Source of the DNA: Chitinophagaceae bacterium
Lineage (GTDB): Bacteria > Bacteroidota > Bacteroidia > Chitinophagales > Chitinophagaceae
Assembly (NCBI GenBank): GCA_020403425.1
Contig: JADBXR010000002.1
Location: 806,001-870,000 of the forward strand
DNA length: 64,000 nt
Reading direction: 5' to 3'
Part shown: positions 20,101-27,995 of the stretch, piece by piece
Layout: each line of letters begins with the position of its first letter
How positions within the stretch are numbered: the stretch's first letter is position 1
The notes under the pieces: model-generated
The model's input: only the letters and a program-made list of their open reading frames with translations
What the model was told of the DNA's origin: nothing
Database searches by the model: none
Program-made: the position numbers and the translations under genes

Positions 20101-20452
20101 TATCGGTTTTAAGTGCTGGCGTATTACTTGAATTAAATGTAAGAAATTGCTTCCCGTCAAATCGAATAAAACCTGAATAGCTGTTCATCCAAATAAACCC
20201 ATCCATGGTCTGATAGGTATTCATGACAAAATCATTAGGCATGCCATTTTTGGAATCATAATGCTCAATTTTAAATTGAGCATACGGATTTTGTGCATAC
20301 ACCAATGTATGCATTAAAAAAAATCCAATGAGTACAAGAAATTTCTTTCTACAGCATTGTACCAAAGACGAAGCAACAGGCCAACTTTCAAACACTTGGT
20401 GCTCAGATACATTCATCTGAGGATATATTCGGAGACCCTTTGATATTTTCAT
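17153..20452 (-). CDS. Two-component sensor kinase with Reg_prop/Y_Y_Y beta-propeller sensor
   Basis: The ATG at 20452 (1099 residues) was chosen because it lies 10 bases after the upstream stop; the frame extends to 20554 only by overlap. A signal or anchor segment lies near residues 38-55. Then come many Reg_prop repeats of two periplasmic beta-propellers (motifs such as EDREDNIWLATDRGL, GRVWMTSSQGI and HGALWFATGRG), a Y_Y_Y domain at about 690-775, a transmembrane helix at about 781-806, a coiled coil, and a HisKA/HATPase core with phosphoacceptor His859 (GIAHEIQNPLNF). There is no receiver or DNA-binding domain, unlike the hybrid systems that control polysaccharide loci in Bacteroides. 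Its catalytic core is very similar to that of the kinase encoded just upstream. The sensed ligand is unknown. Confidence 0.92.
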   Translation of the reverse strand: MKISKGLRIYPQMNVSEHQVFESWPVASSLVQCCRKKFLVLIGFFLMHTLVYAQNPYAQFKIEHYDSKNGMPNDFVMNTYQTMDGFIWMNSYSGFIRFDGKQFLTFNSSNTPALKTDNSNSLFTESEDSTLWFPIAGVGLVGYKHGMFSTYLPGSKAIFLRGKTAKGELILSPPIVGVGKTEMIIFDPKTKRHYTIPQDLYRDYRKCTPGGDCITYEDWFILGGKISHKENDGRWRELTENDGLKPGVFVISVFRDSKGRVWMTSSQGIYLWNGRSFAAYPGMEKVSVPVPNPSFAYIAEDAKKRVWVSIGNGVAYLPEGSDRFYRFPKQYLNIQTLHNITVDREDNIWLATDRGLFKISTTKVVNYAEVEGIANNRVSAIAEVSSGKYLVTSAMDSLYWLENGIIKPYQIKNKKAFKDVVNIIHTYVDRKQNIWLTHQNGVLKISASGETNFNLDGQTRYAADGFDGKMYFGVAYKGLATIDDKGKVAYMSLPKVNFSDIYISSIHQLKDSSWLVTSYRTGVIRIDKTGQAKPLDLFDGASGIQVFNAVEDKHGALWFATGRGIVRWLNGRSTSVGYASGLNETSVFSILMDSVGNWWCPTNKGIFYAKYSQIDAYVNHRINKIDWKYLDDGDGMNNRQCVGARHSIVGKNGSVYVPAIGGLVVVDPANLQINTQPPLISINSLQVDDSVYFGKAKIAPGDHRYIFDYSVLSFISPEKNRIKFRLLGRDTAWIFSKGDTRAFYTNLPPGDYVFEISASNNDGIWATKVAKLGFSVSPFFYQTIWFRLLLVFLLIGIIWMIVFWRTHAAREKNAWLEIQVSQRTSELQTSLERLQSTQKQLIQAEKMASLGELTAGIAHEIQNPLNFVNNFSEVSNELVDEMNEALDKGDLTEARSIASDIQQNVIKIAQHGKRADSIVKGMLQHSRSSTGQKELTDINVLCDEYLRLSYHGLRAKDKQFQAQYETEFDPAVGRIPVIPQEIGRVVLNLINNAFYAVQEKHRKLIAAGTNEPFVPKVRIITQKKGQTVSIEVKDNGNGIPDTIRDKIFQPFFTTKPTGEGTGLGLSLSYDIITKGHGGQLTVSSEPGLGTNFQIVLPIT

Positions 20453-20462
20453 ATTAACATTC

Positions 20463-23400
20463 TTATTGTAATGGCAAAAGAACTTTGAAAATAGTATACA
20501 TTCCATCTTCACTCTCACATTGTAATTGACCGCCATGCGCTTTAACAATATCATAGCTCAAACTCAAACCCAGTCCTGTTCCCTGACCAGTGGGCTTAGT
20601 TGTAAAGAATGGCTGGAAAATCTTTTCCTTGATATTTTCGGGGATTCCCATACCATTATCCTCTACGATTATTTTCAGCACATCATCCTCTTTTTGGGTT
20701 TTTACCTTCACTTTTGGCGAATAACCCTCCACGCGTTTACGTGCTTTTTCATTGACAGCATAAAATGCATTATTGATCAGATTCAATAATACCCTTCCGA
20801 TTTCCTGTGGATAGACTGCGATCTTTCTTACGGTTCCCTCAAATTTCGTTTCATATGCCGACATGAATGAGCTGTCTTTTGCTCGAAGCCCGTGATAAGA
20901 CAACCGCAAATACTCTTCGCAAAGAGCATTGATATCAATCAATTCCTTCTGACCATTACTGGTCCTACTGTGCTGCAACATCCCTTTCACGATGCTGTCA
21001 GCCCGCTTCCCATGATGATTGATTTTTTCTAAATTCTGCGTAATATCATTCATCAGCTCCTGCACGGTATTGATATTACCCAGGATCAGCTCCTGGCGCA
21101 ATTCCTCCAACAGTTCTTTACTGACCTCACTGAAATTATTGACAAAATTCAATGGATTCTGTATCTCATGGGCGATACCTGCAGTAAGCTCACCGAGTGA
21201 TGCCATCTTTTCTGATTGAACCAATTGCTTTTGTGCTTGCGTTAAATCGGCCAATGCATTTTCCACCTGTGTCTTGGCCTGTTCCAGTTTATTAAAATCC
21301 TCGTATCGGGCATAAGCTGTAGAGAAAGCATCAGCAACAGCTACAAGTGTATCAATCTCTTCCTCTGATAAAAGAGAGCTGTTTCCAACATAAAGCATTC
21401 CCTGCATAAATGGAATAAAGTGTAAACAAACACCTTCTGGTGGAATGCTCTGCAGGTACTGTACCCTATCTCGAATAGCGCCTTGCCGGTAAAGCGAATC
21501 TGCCAATAAACCAAATTCAGCACTCGTCCAACGCTGGATATGCTTTTCGCGCTTTCTCCAGTGTTGAACCATCTCATAAATCTGAGGAGTTTCCTGAAAA
21601 CGCATATAATAGGCAGCTATATGAGTGCCGGTCGGACTAGATAAAAAGGTATGGATCTGCTGTTTAGATTCATCGATGATGAAGATACCACAGCGGAGAA
21701 AAGATATATCAAGAACATTTAATTCATTCCATATAATTGGCGTAACACGATCTAAATCTACAACAGTACGCATGGAAGCGATATTGGCCCGTATGCGGTC
21801 CAATGCAGCCTGTTTTATCGCTTCTTTTGCAGCAGCTTCAGCGCTTTGTAGATCTAAAAAACGGGTATAGGTCTGATCAAAAACCTTAGCAAAACGCTGA
21901 AGCAGTAATATGGCTTCTTCGCCAAGCGGGGTTGCTGAAGTTACACCAACAAAACCACTAGAATAAAAAACAAAGGTATTCACCCTCCTTTTACCTCTGA
22001 TACCCTTTGCAACAGCAAACTTCAAAGATATTAAGTAATCCAACCATTCATTGAGTAATGGGCCCTGCAGATCAATTACGATATATGGCTGTTTCTGTTT
22101 CCATGCTTTGTAAATATATTGACCTGTCGTTTTTTCCCGAAAGGATATTTCATACTTATCATATAGCTGACTTCCATCGGTCTCTGTGATCCACAAGTCA
22201 AAACAACCAATTTCAGACTGAATGATTGTAATAAAACCACGGAACATGATTTGTCTCGAATCTTCCGACAGCAGACTCCGAAACTCCTGAAACATGAGTT
22301 TGACCGTTTCAGATAATTCATTGGAATTCTGCATAGCCATCGTCCTGGCCCGAAGGCGCTCTAAAGCAGCTTCGATCTGTGCTTCCTTTGCCTGGGTTTC
22401 CGATTTCTGCAGATCGGTAAAACGCGTATAGGCTTGCTCAAATACTTTTGCAAATCTACCTATCAGCCTATTGTCCTCCTCGGAGAATTCTGTCTCATCA
22501 TACCGCAGGATGGTCAAAGAAATATTCCCAACAAAAGACACAGAAATATTGTACACGCTTTGATCAAGGATGTATCTCTTCCTTTCTTCGGGTATCTGTT
22601 TAAAATCACTATGCTTTAATAAATATTTCCAGTGTCCGTTCTTTTCTTTTTTAGAATAGCATTTTACAAAACCCTTTCCATGAGGCTGATTTTGTACAAA
22701 ATCCCGTGCAATAACACTGTTTATTCTTATTTCAGGTTCAGTAACAAAGCGGCTGGTATACGAAGAATCTTTATTGGCAATCCAGTATTCTGTATGTGTT
22801 TCATGAAAAATCAGGATTGTTGCAGCATCCATCTGCATACCCAATTCTCTAAGTTTCTCAGCAACAACGCAGGCAACCTCCATGATCTCCTCGCTTCGGT
22901 GCATGGCCAGCGATCTGGAACGAACTTTTTCTATGGCATTCTCAACAATCGCTTCTCGAGCCTGCTGCTCTGCTCTTTCAAGATCCAAGAAACGGATATA
23001 AGCCTGCTCAAATACAGATGCGAAGCGGCTTACAATATTTTTTTGTTCATCACTGTATGTTGCCTTGCTAAATGTATCAACAATAATAGAACAGTGTTTC
23101 TCAAATGCCTCAAATAAACTATACGCATCTGTTTTGTAAAGATTTTTTTTGAAATCACTTGGAACTTTTGCATAATCTGTATAACGAAATATCTGATCAA
23201 GAAAGGCATTCTTTTCCTTCCTGCCAATGCTCATTTCAAATGACTTCGCTCCCTGTCTCCAGGCCTCCCTTGATTCTTTATCTACCGGATGTTCAAAAGG
23301 AGGGATCGCATATTCCATCGTTTCAAATCCCTCGTTACAAGTCCAATGTGTAGTGTCCTCATAATTGTTCTTCGGCAAAACAATGATCACAGAATTATTC

Positions 23401-24041
23401 TGAAAGAATCCTAATTCCTTCATTTTTACGAACAGTAGTTTGGCAACTTCTTTAATCTCACTACTGCTATGCATGGCCATAGATCTGCTACGCACCCTTT
23501 CAAGTGCGGCCTCAATGATCAACTCCTTGTTCTTGATTTGTAATTCAGTGGTCTTTTCAACCACTAATTGCTCCAGCAATTGCAACTTCTTCCTGGCTTC
23601 CCCAATATGAAAAGTATCTGCTGAGCTACTTGTCGGGTCTGGTAAAGAGGCATGTAAAGAGATCACCTGCCAGTTTTTCTCTTGGAAAGCAAAGGTCAAA
23701 CTAACTGATAGATGCAAGGTAAACTGCTGCTTCCCCTTTCCAAGCTTTACCGAGATCTCATCATAAAATACTGCGGTATCCGCATTGGTAAACTTAGGCA
23801 AGTATTTTGTAAGCAGCCTGGCTTGGAAAGCCATATTCCTAGATTGCTTTCTTGCATTGACAATAATTTTTCGGTAGGCTGATTTTGAAGTGAAGATCTC
23901 ATCAGAAGCTGTACCGCGACCACAAACGTTATCGGCAACATACGTATCGATCCATCGTAATGGTGCTTTTATATCAAGCAATGTAACGGCAAGTACACGC
24001 TGATACGCAGTTTTCAGGAGTGCTTTTTTGTTGTGTTCCAT
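20463..24041 (-). CDS. Cytoplasmic sensor histidine kinase with SnoaL-like domain and four tandem GAF-like modules
   Basis: The 1192-residue protein has no signal peptide or membrane helix. An N-terminal SnoaL/NTF2-like domain (about 25-135) is followed by a coil and then four copies of a module of roughly 190 residues starting near 177, 367, 557 and 745. Each copy opens with a helix of the form AALERVRSRSMAMH and ends in a FAKVFEQAYTRFLDLQ-like helix; the body is GAF-like. The fourth copy is the most diverged. A HisKA domain with His958 (GIAHEIQNPLNF) and an HATPase domain (GTGLGLSLSYDI) complete it. The core is nearly the same as in the next gene. It is the first gene of the five-gene signalling operon. 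What the GAF-like modules bind is unknown. Confidence 0.9.
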   Translation of the reverse strand: MEHNKKALLKTAYQRVLAVTLLDIKAPLRWIDTYVADNVCGRGTASDEIFTSKSAYRKIIVNARKQSRNMAFQARLLTKYLPKFTNADTAVFYDEISVKLGKGKQQFTLHLSVSLTFAFQEKNWQVISLHASLPDPTSSSADTFHIGEARKKLQLLEQLVVEKTTELQIKNKELIIEAALERVRSRSMAMHSSSEIKEVAKLLFVKMKELGFFQNNSVIIVLPKNNYEDTTHWTCNEGFETMEYAIPPFEHPVDKESREAWRQGAKSFEMSIGRKEKNAFLDQIFRYTDYAKVPSDFKKNLYKTDAYSLFEAFEKHCSIIVDTFSKATYSDEQKNIVSRFASVFEQAYIRFLDLERAEQQAREAIVENAIEKVRSRSLAMHRSEEIMEVACVVAEKLRELGMQMDAATILIFHETHTEYWIANKDSSYTSRFVTEPEIRINSVIARDFVQNQPHGKGFVKCYSKKEKNGHWKYLLKHSDFKQIPEERKRYILDQSVYNISVSFVGNISLTILRYDETEFSEEDNRLIGRFAKVFEQAYTRFTDLQKSETQAKEAQIEAALERLRARTMAMQNSNELSETVKLMFQEFRSLLSEDSRQIMFRGFITIIQSEIGCFDLWITETDGSQLYDKYEISFREKTTGQYIYKAWKQKQPYIVIDLQGPLLNEWLDYLISLKFAVAKGIRGKRRVNTFVFYSSGFVGVTSATPLGEEAILLLQRFAKVFDQTYTRFLDLQSAEAAAKEAIKQAALDRIRANIASMRTVVDLDRVTPIIWNELNVLDISFLRCGIFIIDESKQQIHTFLSSPTGTHIAAYYMRFQETPQIYEMVQHWRKREKHIQRWTSAEFGLLADSLYRQGAIRDRVQYLQSIPPEGVCLHFIPFMQGMLYVGNSSLLSEEEIDTLVAVADAFSTAYARYEDFNKLEQAKTQVENALADLTQAQKQLVQSEKMASLGELTAGIAHEIQNPLNFVNNFSEVSKELLEELRQELILGNINTVQELMNDITQNLEKINHHGKRADSIVKGMLQHSRTSNGQKELIDINALCEEYLRLSYHGLRAKDSSFMSAYETKFEGTVRKIAVYPQEIGRVLLNLINNAFYAVNEKARKRVEGYSPKVKVKTQKEDDVLKIIVEDNGMGIPENIKEKIFQPFFTTKPTGQGTGLGLSLSYDIVKAHGGQLQCESEDGMYTIFKVLLPLQ

Positions 24042-24207
24042 GTTTGTCTTGAGGAAAAAGTAGAAACAGGAAACACAGTATCAGCAGCAGAACTCCTCTA
24101 CTTATCCTTTCGTAATTTAAACAAAATGAACTTGTCGGGGAAAAAATATTTTTTAACTTGTAAATAGCAGATAATCAATAATATACAATAAAGTAAGGAC
24201 TTCTAAA

Positions 24208-24247
24208 CATCAAAAAGCCCCCACAGAAATGCGGAGGCTTTTTTGAT
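24208..24247 (-). terminator. Rho-independent terminator after tRNA-Met
   Basis: On the minus strand, GCCTCCGCA pairs with TGTGGGGGC across a 4-base loop (9-bp stem with G-T pairs, 24217-24238), flanked by A and T tracts that extend the pairing. It lies about 50 bases after the tRNA 3' end and 166 bases before the start of the signalling operon, insulating the two. Confidence 0.8.
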
Positions 24248-24288
24248 GTTCTTTCAGAGAACGGGTATCGTTTTCTGAAAGGATTAAG

Positions 24289-24362
24289 TAGCGAGATCGG
24301 GACTTGAACCCGAGACCTCAGGGTTATGAATCCTGTGCTCTAACCAGCTGAGCTACCTCGCC
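24289..24362 (-). tRNA. tRNA-Met (CAT anticodon)
   Basis: A 74-base cloverleaf can be drawn: acceptor arms GGCGAGG and TCTCGCT (with G-U at both ends), D arm GCTCAGCTGGTTAGAGC, anticodon arm CAGGA-TTCATAA-CCCTG and T arm TCGGG-TTCAAGT-CCCGA, with discriminator A and no encoded CCA. The acceptor and D-arm form are those of elongator Met. A CAT anticodon could also mark lysidine-modified tRNA-Ile2, which sequence reading alone does not exclude. Confidence 0.93.
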
Positions 24363-24431
24363 AGGTCTGTTCCGTCAGAAATTTTCGCTAACGGGCTGCA
24401 AATATAGGAGGTTTGGTCAAAATGAGCGCCC

Positions 24432-26576
24432 TTAATAGGCTAAAAGTTTGGAGATCCGCTCCATCAATTTATCCGGAGTGGGTAACATGGCCGCTTCCAG
24501 GGCCGTATGAATAGGTACAGCAGGCAGGTTCCGGGCACCCATTACCTCCACTTTGGCGTCCAGGAAATGGTAACATTGATTGGATATCCGGAGCGACAAA
24601 GCCTCCGCAAAGGAATTATGCTGTTGTTCTTCACTTAATACCAGCACTTTACCATGGTGCCTGACTGCTTCAAAAACCGTCTCTTCATCCAACGGGAACA
24701 GGGTGCGCAGGTCGATGATCTCAATTTTTCCGGGCATCCGGGCCTCAACGGCTTTTGCCCAGTATACGCCCATACCATACGTGATGATACATACCGTTTC
24801 GCCTTTCCGGACCTTTTCGGGATCGGCCTGGGTAACAATACCGGCCTTCCCAAGGGGCAACACATATTGTTTATCCGGTTCAATGCAGCGGGCATCATCC
24901 GTACCCGGCACTTTGCTCCAGTACAGGCCCTTATGCTCCAGCATCACTACCGGATTGGGGTCCAGGAAAGCCGCTTTCAGCAGGCCTTTCATGTCTGCGG
25001 CATTGGAGGGATATACGACCTTGATACCTTTTACAGACAACAGGGTACTTTCAATACTGCCGCTATGATACGGACCACCGCCGCCATAAGCGCCTGTAGG
25101 TACCCTGAGCAGCATCTGCACCGGGAATTTACCATTACTGAGGTAGCAGGATTTGGAAGCTTCCGTGATCAACTGGTTCAATCCCGGATAAATATAATCG
25201 GCGAACTGTACTTCCACGATCGGTTTGATACCCAGGGCAGACAGGCCCACTGTAGAACCCACAATATACGCTTCCTGTATAGCAGTGTTGAATACGCGGT
25301 TGGGTCCGAATTTATCACCCAAAGTGGCCGCTTCCCTGAATACACCGCCCAAACGGGCTCCTATATCCTGGCCATACAATACCGCTTCGGGATATTCTTC
25401 CAGGATCTCTTCAATAGCGTGCAGGGCCGCATCCACCATCATCACTTTCTCTCCGTTCCTGGGCACCCGTTTCCCTTTTTCTTCCGTTACAGGCGTGGGG
25501 GCAAACACATGTTGCTCCACGGCATGGATATCCGGTTCAGCAGCCTGCTGTACCAATGCGAACTGCTCCGATACCCGTTCACGTGCCGCTGATTCTACCT
25601 GGTTGATCTCATGCTCTGGATAACCTACGCCATTCAACAATAACCGCAGTTTGGGAGCAGGATCATATAAGCCGTGTTTCAGCAGGTCTTCCCTGCTCCG
25701 GTAAAATTCTTTTCGTACACCACTGGTATGATGGCCCAGTAAAGGTACTTTGGCATGTACCAGTACCGGCTTGCGTTCTGTTCGGGCATACCCGACCGCC
25801 TGCTCCATGGTCTCGTAACTCCTGATAAAGTCACTGCCGTCGCACTGCATGCGTTTCAGGCCTTTAAAACCGGAGGCATAGTCATAGGCATTGCCGGTAC
25901 GGATCTCTTCTTCTGTGGCACTGATGCTCCAGCCGTTATCCTGCACCAGGTATACGATGGGCAATTCTTTCAGTACGGCAAACTGCAATGCTTCGCTCAC
26001 TTCCCCTTCCGATACACTGCCGTCTCCCAGTGAGCACAGCACCACCGGCAGACTTCCATCTGCAGCTTTTCTGAAAAGCGGTGAACCTGAGCGCTCCAGG
26101 AACTGGAGACCCTGTGCCAATCCCGTGGTGGGTATGGCCTGCATGCCAGTGGCGCTACTCTGGTGTATGATCGAGGGTTTATCGGAATCCCGGCTGCTGG
26201 GGTGGCAGTAATAAGATCTTCCCCCCGAAAAAGGATCATCCCTTTTTGCCAGTAACTGGAGCATCAGCTCATAAGGCGTGAAGCCGATGGTCAACAGGAT
26301 GCTATCGTCACGGTAATAGGGACTTACCCAATCGCAGGGTAAGAGCTGCATGCCGGCAGCGATCTGGATGGCTTCATGCCCGCGCGATGTGGAATGTACA
26401 TATTTACAGACCTGCCTGTTGGCATCATAGGTATCGCCCATTGCCCGGGCGGTAACCATGAGTCGATAAGCATGTAACAGGGTTTCTGGCGTCAGCATCT
26501 GCAGGTCATCTTCGGGAATGAAACAAAGGGGTTCCGTATTATTTGATCTCGAGAGCGAATACCTTTTCCTTCTCAT
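24432..26576 (-). CDS. Fused 2-oxoacid dehydrogenase E1 (alpha plus beta), thiamine-diphosphate dependent
   Basis: The protein joins both E1 subunits. The alpha part (to about residue 360) has the thiamine-diphosphate motif GDGSVSEGE...QDNGWSIS. The beta part (about 380 to the end) contains YGQDIGARLGGVFR, VEVQFADYIYPG and the transketolase C-terminal domain. E1 decarboxylates a 2-oxoacid and acylates the E2 lipoyl group; the fused form in Bacteroidota is usually assigned to branched-chain or pyruvate-type oxoacids. No E2 or E3 gene is near. The N-terminus is uncertain: the ATG at 26576 overlaps the FAH-family gene by 38 bases, the next ATG (26498) would cut the conserved FIPEDDLQML start, and the frame is open to 26606. 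Confidence 0.88.
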   Translation of the reverse strand: MRRKRYSLSRSNNTEPLCFIPEDDLQMLTPETLLHAYRLMVTARAMGDTYDANRQVCKYVHSTSRGHEAIQIAAGMQLLPCDWVSPYYRDDSILLTIGFTPYELMLQLLAKRDDPFSGGRSYYCHPSSRDSDKPSIIHQSSATGMQAIPTTGLAQGLQFLERSGSPLFRKAADGSLPVVLCSLGDGSVSEGEVSEALQFAVLKELPIVYLVQDNGWSISATEEEIRTGNAYDYASGFKGLKRMQCDGSDFIRSYETMEQAVGYARTERKPVLVHAKVPLLGHHTSGVRKEFYRSREDLLKHGLYDPAPKLRLLLNGVGYPEHEINQVESAARERVSEQFALVQQAAEPDIHAVEQHVFAPTPVTEEKGKRVPRNGEKVMMVDAALHAIEEILEEYPEAVLYGQDIGARLGGVFREAATLGDKFGPNRVFNTAIQEAYIVGSTVGLSALGIKPIVEVQFADYIYPGLNQLITEASKSCYLSNGKFPVQMLLRVPTGAYGGGGPYHSGSIESTLLSVKGIKVVYPSNAADMKGLLKAAFLDPNPVVMLEHKGLYWSKVPGTDDARCIEPDKQYVLPLGKAGIVTQADPEKVRKGETVCIITYGMGVYWAKAVEARMPGKIEIIDLRTLFPLDEETVFEAVRHHGKVLVLSEEQQHNSFAEALSLRISNQCYHFLDAKVEVMGARNLPAVPIHTALEAAMLPTPDKLMERISKLLAY

Positions 26577-27150
26577 AAAAACCCTCAAGCACATCATCCG
26601 TAACACATTCCCCTACTCCCGAAGGGGTACCGGTATAGATCAGGTCGCCGATATTGAGTGAGAAATACTGTGAAATATGTGATACGATCTCATCAAAGGA
26701 GAAGATCATATCCTCCGTGTTACCGCTCTGCACCACTTCCTTGTTCTTTTGCAATGAAAAATGGATCGGTCCGTTCCTCAGTTCATCCGTAAAAGGGATC
26801 CATTTGCCAATGATGGCTGAATTGTCCCAGGCTTTCGCCTTCTCCCACGGCAGTCCCTTTTTCTTGAGTTCTGCCTGCAGATCGCGTGCAGTGAAGTCAA
26901 TACCGATGGTGAACGCATCGTAATATTTATGTGCCGTATCCTCGGTCACATATTTGCCATTCTTACAGATACGCAATACTACTTCTGCTTCGTAATGTAA
27001 TTCATTGGAAAACTCAGGGTAATAGAAAGGGGCGTTCGACTGCATCAGGGCAGTCTTGGGCTTCATAAAGATCACAGGCTCTTCCGGAACTGCATTACCC
27101 AGTTCTTTGGCATGCTCCGCATAATTCCGGCCCACACAAAATATTTTCAT
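26539..27150 (-). CDS. Fumarylacetoacetate hydrolase (FAH) family protein
   Basis: The 203-residue protein is close to the minimal FAH-fold length. It begins at the family's MKIFCVGRNYAEHAKELGN segment. Metal-site residues are visible in LHYEAEVVLRI (Glu-x-Glu) and IGIDFTARDLQ (Asp), and the late GDLIYTGTPSGVG motif is intact. Members hydrolyse or decarboxylate beta-diketo acids or act as oxaloacetate tautomerases/decarboxylases, so the exact substrate is open. It overlaps the start of the E1 gene and lies 103 bases after pth on the same strand. The pairing with a 2-oxoacid dehydrogenase suggests a keto-acid context, which is inference. Confidence 0.88.
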   Translation of the reverse strand: MKIFCVGRNYAEHAKELGNAVPEEPVIFMKPKTALMQSNAPFYYPEFSNELHYEAEVVLRICKNGKYVTEDTAHKYYDAFTIGIDFTARDLQAELKKKGLPWEKAKAWDNSAIIGKWIPFTDELRNGPIHFSLQKNKEVVQSGNTEDMIFSFDEIVSHISQYFSLNIGDLIYTGTPSGVGECVTDDVLEGFYEKEKVFALEIK

Positions 27151-27253
27151 AAGGTAACAATTTAAAATAGCAATTAAATAGCCCTGTTGATACTGGTACG
27201 GCGGCTACTTAGATCATATTTCTTCCAGTGGCATAACGCCCGCTAAAGCTATT

Positions 27254-27832
27254 TTATTGCCCAAAAACGAGGTTATTTGTCAGGTTCATTGTCCGCTCTA
27301 TCCCTATGGAAGCAAAGGATTCAATGATCTCAACACATTTTTCGATCTTTTGTTGCACAACTGGACTCTCGGCGCTTGTCCATTTACCCAGTACAAAATC
27401 TACCTGCCGGCCTTTCGGGAAGTCATTCCCGATCCCAAAACGGAGTTTTGGATACTGGTCTGTGCCAAGCGTAAGCTGGATATCTTTCAGGCCATTGTGT
27501 CCCGCATCACTCCCCGACCCTCTTAAACGGAGCTTGTTCAGAGAAATAGCAAGATCATCCACAATGGTGAGTGTGGCCGCCAGTTCAATTTTCTCCTTAT
27601 CCATCCAGTATTTGAAGGCCTTACCGCTCAGGTTCATGAAAGTGGTGGGTTTGATGCAGATAAAGGTCTTCCCTTTCCACTTTACCTCGGCTACATCGGC
27701 CAGCCTGTCGGCCCTGAAGAAACCGCCGTGTTTCAGCACAAAGGCACTGACCACATCAAAACCGATATTATGACGGGTATGTTTATACTCATCACCGATA
27801 TTACCCAATCCAACAATTAAAAACTTATTCAT
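27254..27832 (-). CDS. pth: Aminoacyl-tRNA hydrolase (peptidyl-tRNA hydrolase)
   Basis: The enzyme cleaves peptidyl-tRNA released from stalled ribosomes. The 192-residue length is normal. Catalytic and binding residues are in place: Asn11 (VGLGN), His21 (HTRHNIGF), the Asp of TIVDDL near 92-93 and the Asn of GHNGLKD near 114; FMNLSG is also present. It starts 8 bases after a TAATTTTG promoter box (27841-27848). In many bacteria prs, rplY and pth are consecutive. Here they keep the order and strand, but a histidine kinase gene in the opposite orientation lies between rplY and pth. Confidence 0.95.
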   Translation of the reverse strand: MNKFLIVGLGNIGDEYKHTRHNIGFDVVSAFVLKHGGFFRADRLADVAEVKWKGKTFICIKPTTFMNLSGKAFKYWMDKEKIELAATLTIVDDLAISLNKLRLRGSGSDAGHNGLKDIQLTLGTDQYPKLRFGIGNDFPKGRQVDFVLGKWTSAESPVVQQKIEKCVEIIESFASIGIERTMNLTNNLVFGQ

Positions 27833-27840
27833 ATATAACT

Positions 27841-27868
27841 CAAAATTACCCCGGAAAAAGCATTCAAA
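27841..27868 (-). promoter_or_regulatory. Bacteroidota-type promoter of pth
   Basis: Read on the minus strand, TTTG (27868-27865), a 16-base spacer and TAATTTTG (27848-27841) fit the TTTG/TAnnTTTG consensus of the Bacteroidota housekeeping sigma factor. The ATG follows 8 bases later, so the leader is only a few bases. Confidence 0.6.
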
Positions 27869-27995
27869 ATGCGGAGCTGCCGGAAATGGGTGCCCACCCA
27901 GACAGAATCCACTAAAATATCCGGGAATTTTAGTTTCCTGTCCATTATTTAGTAGCGTTGTCTTAATTTCACCCGGAAGCCCAGCGCGCCTGCAT

